64,000 nucleotides of DNA from Hyperoodon ampullatus. Lineage: Eukaryota; Chordata; Mammalia; Artiodactyla; Ziphiidae. The stretch is taken from NCBI GenBank assembly GCA_949752795.1, contig OX457058.1, positions 164,054,223-164,118,222 of the forward strand. Reading direction: 5' to 3'. Of the stretch, positions 58,851 to 64,000 are shown one piece after another; position 1 is the stretch's first letter; each line of letters opens with the position of its first letter. A model generated the notes under the pieces. The model saw only the letters and a list, made by a program, of their open reading frames with translations. It had not been told where the DNA came from and searched no databases. Position numbers and translations under genes: made by a program.

Positions 58851-61793
58851 ACCGAAATGCCCAAATGGACTCAAATGCCAAGGCCAATTAAAGTACCTTT
58901 TCGGAGAAGTGCACCTCCTGGGCTATTTAAACATAGGGAGATATTTTCTTGCTTGCAGGAGTGAATCTCAGGTGACACTAGGGTTTTATCTTTGCTGATT
59001 CTCTGTTGTTTTTCGTTGTTGTTCTTTTTCATGCTTGTGGCCACCTCTCTTCTCCCTTTTCTAATTCTGTTTTTTCCTGATTCTTGGTCAGGTCTGTCCA
59101 CACGTAATTGAGCTTATTAGTCATTTTCATCTGTTTATCTATTTGTCTATCTGTGAACTGAGAGCAAATACCGTTAAAATTATGTAATAGTCACCAGAAT
59201 GCAGAACTGCCCTTTGAGATCTGAACAGGTGGGTTTGGGTTTCTAGAGTTACCTCTGGGTTCCTACTGACATTGTCCAATGGAAGCTGCTTGCTTTCCGT
59301 GTGTCTGTGTGTCTGTAATTGAGAAAAATTCCATAATGCCATAAAAATTCTTCACGTGTTATCTCTTATCGGTGTGGTATATAATACAATTTTATTTTTT
59401 ATAAAATTTTATGATTTTATAAGGTTGGGTTTATTTTCCCATGAAAAAAGAATGTCTCAAAGTTCTCATATTTATTTATTGCTCAGATAAATTAGTAGTA
59501 TTTCTACTAAATATTTAAAATTAAGAAAATATAAAATTATTTATTTATTTAAATTCTAGTCTTGACAAACATTTTTACATTAACAGTACTTATGTTCTAA
59601 AGCATATCTGATTAAATATCATTCTCACAATTCTTTAAACCCCTAATCCATTCTTAAGTTAATTAATGGATAATCTTTGGATATCTGGAAATGGGTAAAA
59701 GATAGAATACTGAAACCTTGTCACTATTACAACTGTGTATACAATACATGAGATATATTTTTGTTTTTGAAGGAATAAAGAGAGTAGTTTAGTCTTAAAG
59801 TATCAGATTGTTCCAATATGATATTATCATAAAGGACAAGCGAGCAAATTTACAGCAAGTTGCAGAAGGTTTGAGTGCAGTGAATGTTATTCATCATGGT
59901 TTCTAGTAATTGCAAATGATCATGAAAAAAAGGAATGAAATATGTCAAAATTTTACAAAGTTGGCTCATTTTGAAAAATTTATTTATAGCTGGTTAATCT
60001 TTTACTGTCAAATGTTATATTAACACTAGATTTTTTTCTCAGTGATAAAATGACAAATGATCTTGCAGTATTTAGTGGCCTCTAAGACAGAGTAAATATC
60101 AGTCTTTACTTCTATGTAATCTGCCCAGGTAGCAGATTCTCTATCTCACTAGAATCACTTTCTGTGCTATGGGCAAATTTTATATCTATGATCTGAAAAA
60201 GTAGGAAGAACAAAGACAGTTCTTCATTCCTGGCAGAGCTAAGTTTCCTTTTAATTGTTTTATATTCTATGTTTATTTAAAATTTTGCACCATCACTTCG
60301 ATGAACTGGTAATCAAGCCAACATTCTCGGGACCCATGATCCTATCTTGGTCAAGAGATCAAATATTTTTTGACAAATCTGTTGATTTTGCCTTGTCAAG
60401 ATCAGACTTTATATCTATTAACTATGAGTGTGTTAAATATCTTTTGCATGTAAAACTAGATTTCAAATGGGTACACACACAAATATCTTCTTTCACTCTA
60501 TGTAAAGAGAGATGGTAAAAGTAACTTGGTTTGGTTGATGTATCTGTATTTCTTTATTACTCCAACAATTATCATAAGAACTTCATAGGAAGGGTTTCTC
60601 AAATCAAAGAAGTTCTGCTTACCTCAGATTAATCTTATGTAGGTAAAAACAGTAATTACAAATATTTCAGAGATTATAAATTTCACAGATTTGTCAATCG
60701 TCTTTCCATCCTTGGCATGTTTTTACCTTCAGAGGAAACACTGATCAGATTCTCACAACCCAATGGAGAATTTTACTCTCCTCTGTTCTCATATTATTGT
60801 TTACCATAATAAATTAACTGTAGTCATTTCATCAGCAGATACTTGAAAGTTTTGCTATAAGCTATGGACTGGAAATTGGGCTTTTAACAAAAAAGGATCG
60901 TCTCAGTGCCTCAGAAAAAATGACTCAGTCAGGTGCTTTTAACTATTGATATTTCAAGAAATAAACTCATGGGACCAAGCTTTGAAGCTTGAGCTGGCAT
61001 CACTTAAATAACTCTGAGATTGTCCGAGTTAACTCTGAATTGAATCACGATTTCCAGGAGCCTTTTTCATTCAGAAGCAGACAACTTTCCTGGAAGCCAA
61101 CTGCTGACGCCAAATCCAAAAGATCAACAAAATGTAACTCACACAGTATAGAATGAGCAGGGAAGGGAAATCAAATTGCAGTTATTCGTTTTGGAATATT
61201 TTTGTATTAGTTTTATGTTCTATTTTCCTAAGGGTAAAAGAAGATCTTTCTCTTCTTTTGAATAACTCTTTATTCCTTAATTTGTAAATGGTATCTTCTC
61301 CCTGACACCTAAATTTAAAACCAAGCTAACAAACACACATACACACAAAAACTCTTTTGAGTCTCATTACTTCTCTTGGATATGTACTTATTTGCCAGAA
61401 TTTGACTTCCTTTTTACCAGGACATAATTGGATAAATTGATTTTACAATCAAGGCTACCCTGGCAATAACATAGTTGAGAATAAATCTCATTCTGATTAG
61501 ATATGACAAACCCATCATTAAGGCATAGGAATTGTACTTCACATGTAGAACTGTTGCCCACAGAGTCTTCCCAAGATCCTGGGGCAATACCTTTTCTGTG
61601 TTTTACAGGGTCTCGTATACACAGGCAGAAACTAATCACATTTGGTAGACTTTGAGCAGAGAGCAATTCTCCCAAATTTATAGGAACTGCAGGTACAACC
61701 TATAGGTATGAAAGTTTCAGGTTTGGATTTTCTTTCCTAGCCATGGTATAGAAGAACAAGCAGGAGCAATTTTTTTAAAAAGAAAGTAAAAAG
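58851..61793. other. Unassigned AT-rich DNA
   Basis: Nearly 3 kb without a repeat I recognise. Some short AT microsatellite-like patches (59388-59420, 59530-59550) occur. Frames of 67-95 codons (58871-59101, 60255-60518, 61388-61675) have no domain. Confidence 0.5.
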
Positions 61794-62145
61794 AGGACTT
61801 CCCTGGTGGCACAATGGTTAAGAATCCTCCTGCCAATGCAGGGGACATGGGTTCGAGCCCTGGTCCAGGAAGATCCCACGTGCCACGGAGCAACTAAGCC
61901 CGTGTGCTACAACTACTGAGCCAGTGCTCTAGAGCCTATGAGCCACATCTACTGAGCCTACGTGCCACAACTGCTGAAGCCCATGCACCTAGAGCCCATG
62001 CTACACAACAAGAGAAGCCACCGCAATGAGAAGCCCGCGCACTACAACAAAGAGTTGCCCCTGCTCGCCACAACTAGAGAAAACCCGTGTGCAGCAACGA
62101 AGATCCAGTGCAGCCATAAATCAATCAATCAATCAATAGAAAAAA
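61794..62145 (+). mobile_element. CHR SINE, long form, older
   Basis: A sense copy that starts 'gacttccctggtggcacaat' with box B 'ggttcgagcc' around 61852. It has an internally repeated 'ctactgagcct' unit (three similar copies at 61912-62000), an extended 3' part ('cccctgctcgccacaacta', 'gtgcagcaacgaagatcc'), and an (AATC)n tail at 62117-62138. It is more diverged than the short copies, and I see no clear target-site duplication. A 71-codon frame (61962-62177) is a shadow. Confidence 0.92.
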
Positions 62146-62439
62146 GAAAAACCCTCAAGAATAATAGACGTCATTGAAAATGAAATCCGAGATTCCTTAT
62201 GAATTTTTCAGTCAGAAGTTAATTATCTGGACTTGGTACTTGTGCAACCCTGTGAATCTCTGGATTTGCTGAGTGGCAAGGAGGCTTACGTGGTTAATTA
62301 ACACCTCTTGCTGCACCTCTGAAAATTAATCCATCAAAAACAGGATGAGATCAGCATTTTCATAATCAAGAATAACCTTTTGAGATTTGTTATTTACTTA
62401 TGATCACCAGAAGGACTACTAAAAAAAAAAAAATCTCAA
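62146..62439. other. Unassigned DNA
   Basis: Nothing recognised here. Confidence 0.5.
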
Positions 62440-62930
62440 ATTTGAAAATAGGCTAAAAAAGAATGACTGCATGTTCTTTTAATGTCGTACTTCATCATTG
62501 TTTAATAGACACTTCCAAGGAATATTGAATTCTCTAGGGGATTTTACCTTTATTTAATGTGCAAGTTACTATTGATTGAGGCCTAGACTCCTTGAGGTTA
62601 CAAGTTAACTTGTCATTTCCATCCTGTAGACATGGAAGTAATGTCAGTCTTGAACAGAAAATAACTCCAAATACCATGCCTTCCAAGACTTACACCAGGT
62701 TCATCCCTAAATTGACCAACTATTTCAGCATGCTTTTCCTGAATATATAAACTCCTGCTCTTCAAATGTTCTCCAGATTTGCTATTGTTCTGGTTTTCTC
62801 ATCAATGAGTTAAATTTTTGACGTGTTCATTCTATAAGAAATTAATGTGAATCATTCTTACATGAGTCATTCTATGAGGACATGGGCCATGATTCCTAAC
62901 TTTTTGAAAATTACACTTTGACATAAGCCA
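62440..62930 (+). repeat. Diverged duplicated segment, copy 2
   Basis: It is collinear with 58372-58850. In the stretch between the landmarks the two copies differ by many substitutions and small indels. The CHR SINE at 61794 lies outside the matched part. Confidence 0.7.
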
Positions 62931-64000
62931 ATCTCTATTAATTGAAAAAAGAATTGAATAAGCTAAGGTGAGCATCACATCTCATTACAATTCATTTCAA
63001 CTTTTCACTTCCTGAAAAAGTCCACAAAGTGTTTGGTTCTAGCTTAGCTAAAAAATTTGGTACTCTTACAAATAACTCCTATAAGATGATTTTAAGTTAT
63101 AATTTATCTCCAATGTCCTGATTCTGTCACTTAATTCACTAAAATATATGTATGCTTATTTATTCTGTGTAAAAATGAACTAGGGAAGATGAGTAAGAAA
63201 TGAGAGGGTGAGTCATAGTCTTAGATGTCATATCACTGTAATCATTATAGAATTATCAGCGGGTTTGGAGATTTACTCAATAAAATGTATCACTCGGCCC
63301 AGTACTCTTGCCAAGATATAATGTCAAGACCTCATCATCCCCCAGAAGGAGCAATTATAACTGAAATACCAAATTGAGACAAATCTTTGATTTAGGTTAC
63401 ATTTTTATCACTTTCTTGACCCACAATTCCCCTTCCCTCCTGTCCATCCCACACATTGATATGAAAGGAACTCCAGTTGATATATGTCAGAACTGTGTTG
63501 ATCCAGTTCAAGTTTGAAATAAAGCATCTTCTAAAAACAAAACAAAGACAGGACAAAGAGCAAATCCGTTCTATTCTACTGCATGGAATAATGCCATTCC
63601 GCAGGCAGTATATATATATAGCGAACTGGCTTGACTAACATACGTTTGGCTTAAGAGTGATTTTTTTAGAGTATTTACTTATGAATATGATGGCAAGAAA
63701 ACCTTGACTTAGAACCAAATGTTACACTAGATGTAGACTCAGTGATGGATCTGTAATTTTTATATATTTATTTTTATATTCCCAGCTTCAAATAAATCTC
63801 ATACCAATTCCTTTAATTATGCATTTGAAGAGAACAAAAGCAACAGTAGCTGGAAAAGTTCTCCAGGGAGAGAATAGTATATGTGATGGTTGGTAATGGA
63901 CTTCTGCAGGCAGGTGTCAGTCACTCCAGATTTGGCAAAGTGACCTCTTTGAGTTATCAATTATCTATCTCATTGCAGCAGAATCCTGAGCAAGGAGAAG
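62931..64000. other. Unassigned AT-rich DNA
   Basis: I recognise no gene or repeat family here. A short (TA)n run lies at 63609-63620. The window ends inside this stretch. Confidence 0.5.

Noticed and set aside
1..64000. CRISPR array, operon, phage or plasmid content
   Set aside because: The window is mammalian. Repeats here are SINEs, LINEs, LTRs and microsatellites; there are no regularly spaced repeats with unique spacers.

Overview
This window is mammalian nuclear DNA, most likely from a cetacean and probably a toothed whale. The main evidence is eight copies of the tRNA-derived CHR SINE family (Cetacea-Hippopotamus-Ruminantia). Six are the short, A-tailed form; they look little diverged and are flanked by clean 9-16 bp target-site duplications. 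I see no Bov-tA, BovB, PRE-1 or Alu sequence, which argues against ruminant, pig and primate. Species is an inference; the CHR family and the absence of other order-specific SINEs are what the sequence shows.

I find no protein-coding gene, no exon I can recognise and no functional RNA gene. The open reading frames are short (longest 170 codons) and either lie in transposable elements or have no recognisable domains. The window reads as intergenic or deep intronic AT-rich DNA. Repeat families are named from remembered consensus features, not from a database search, so subfamily names are tentative.

Layout. 1-6.6 kb: unique DNA with old MIR, L2 and possible LTR remnants. 6.6-13.1 kb: a near full-length dead L1 (5' UTR, ORF1 remnant, spacer, ORF2, 3' UTR) whose ORF2 is split by a younger L1 3' fragment and which has lost the end of ORF2. 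13-17 kb: MIRs and an MLT1-type LTR. 17.1-18.4 kb: a 5'-inverted (twin-primed) L1. 19.4-21.6 kb: two related ERV-type LTR ends, a G-rich tract and a CHR SINE. 21.6-36 kb: mostly unique DNA with MIR, hAT-type, LTR-like and two CHR insertions. 36-42 kb: three CHR SINEs and an L2, separated by unassigned DNA. 43.5-50 kb: two antisense L1 fragments, an MLT1-type LTR, an L2, and a perfect 21-bp hairpin next to tandem duplications. 50-54.5 kb: two MER5A-like elements, a CHR SINE nested in a MIR, and an old L1 3' end. 54.5-64 kb: a local GC-rich patch, an old long-form CHR SINE, and a diverged collinear duplication about 4.07 kb apart.

No genes act together here. The interest is in insertion history (nested and inverted L1s, SINE markers), the hairpin cluster, and two pairs of similar segments that I could not assign to a known family. 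I found no sign of a new biological system.
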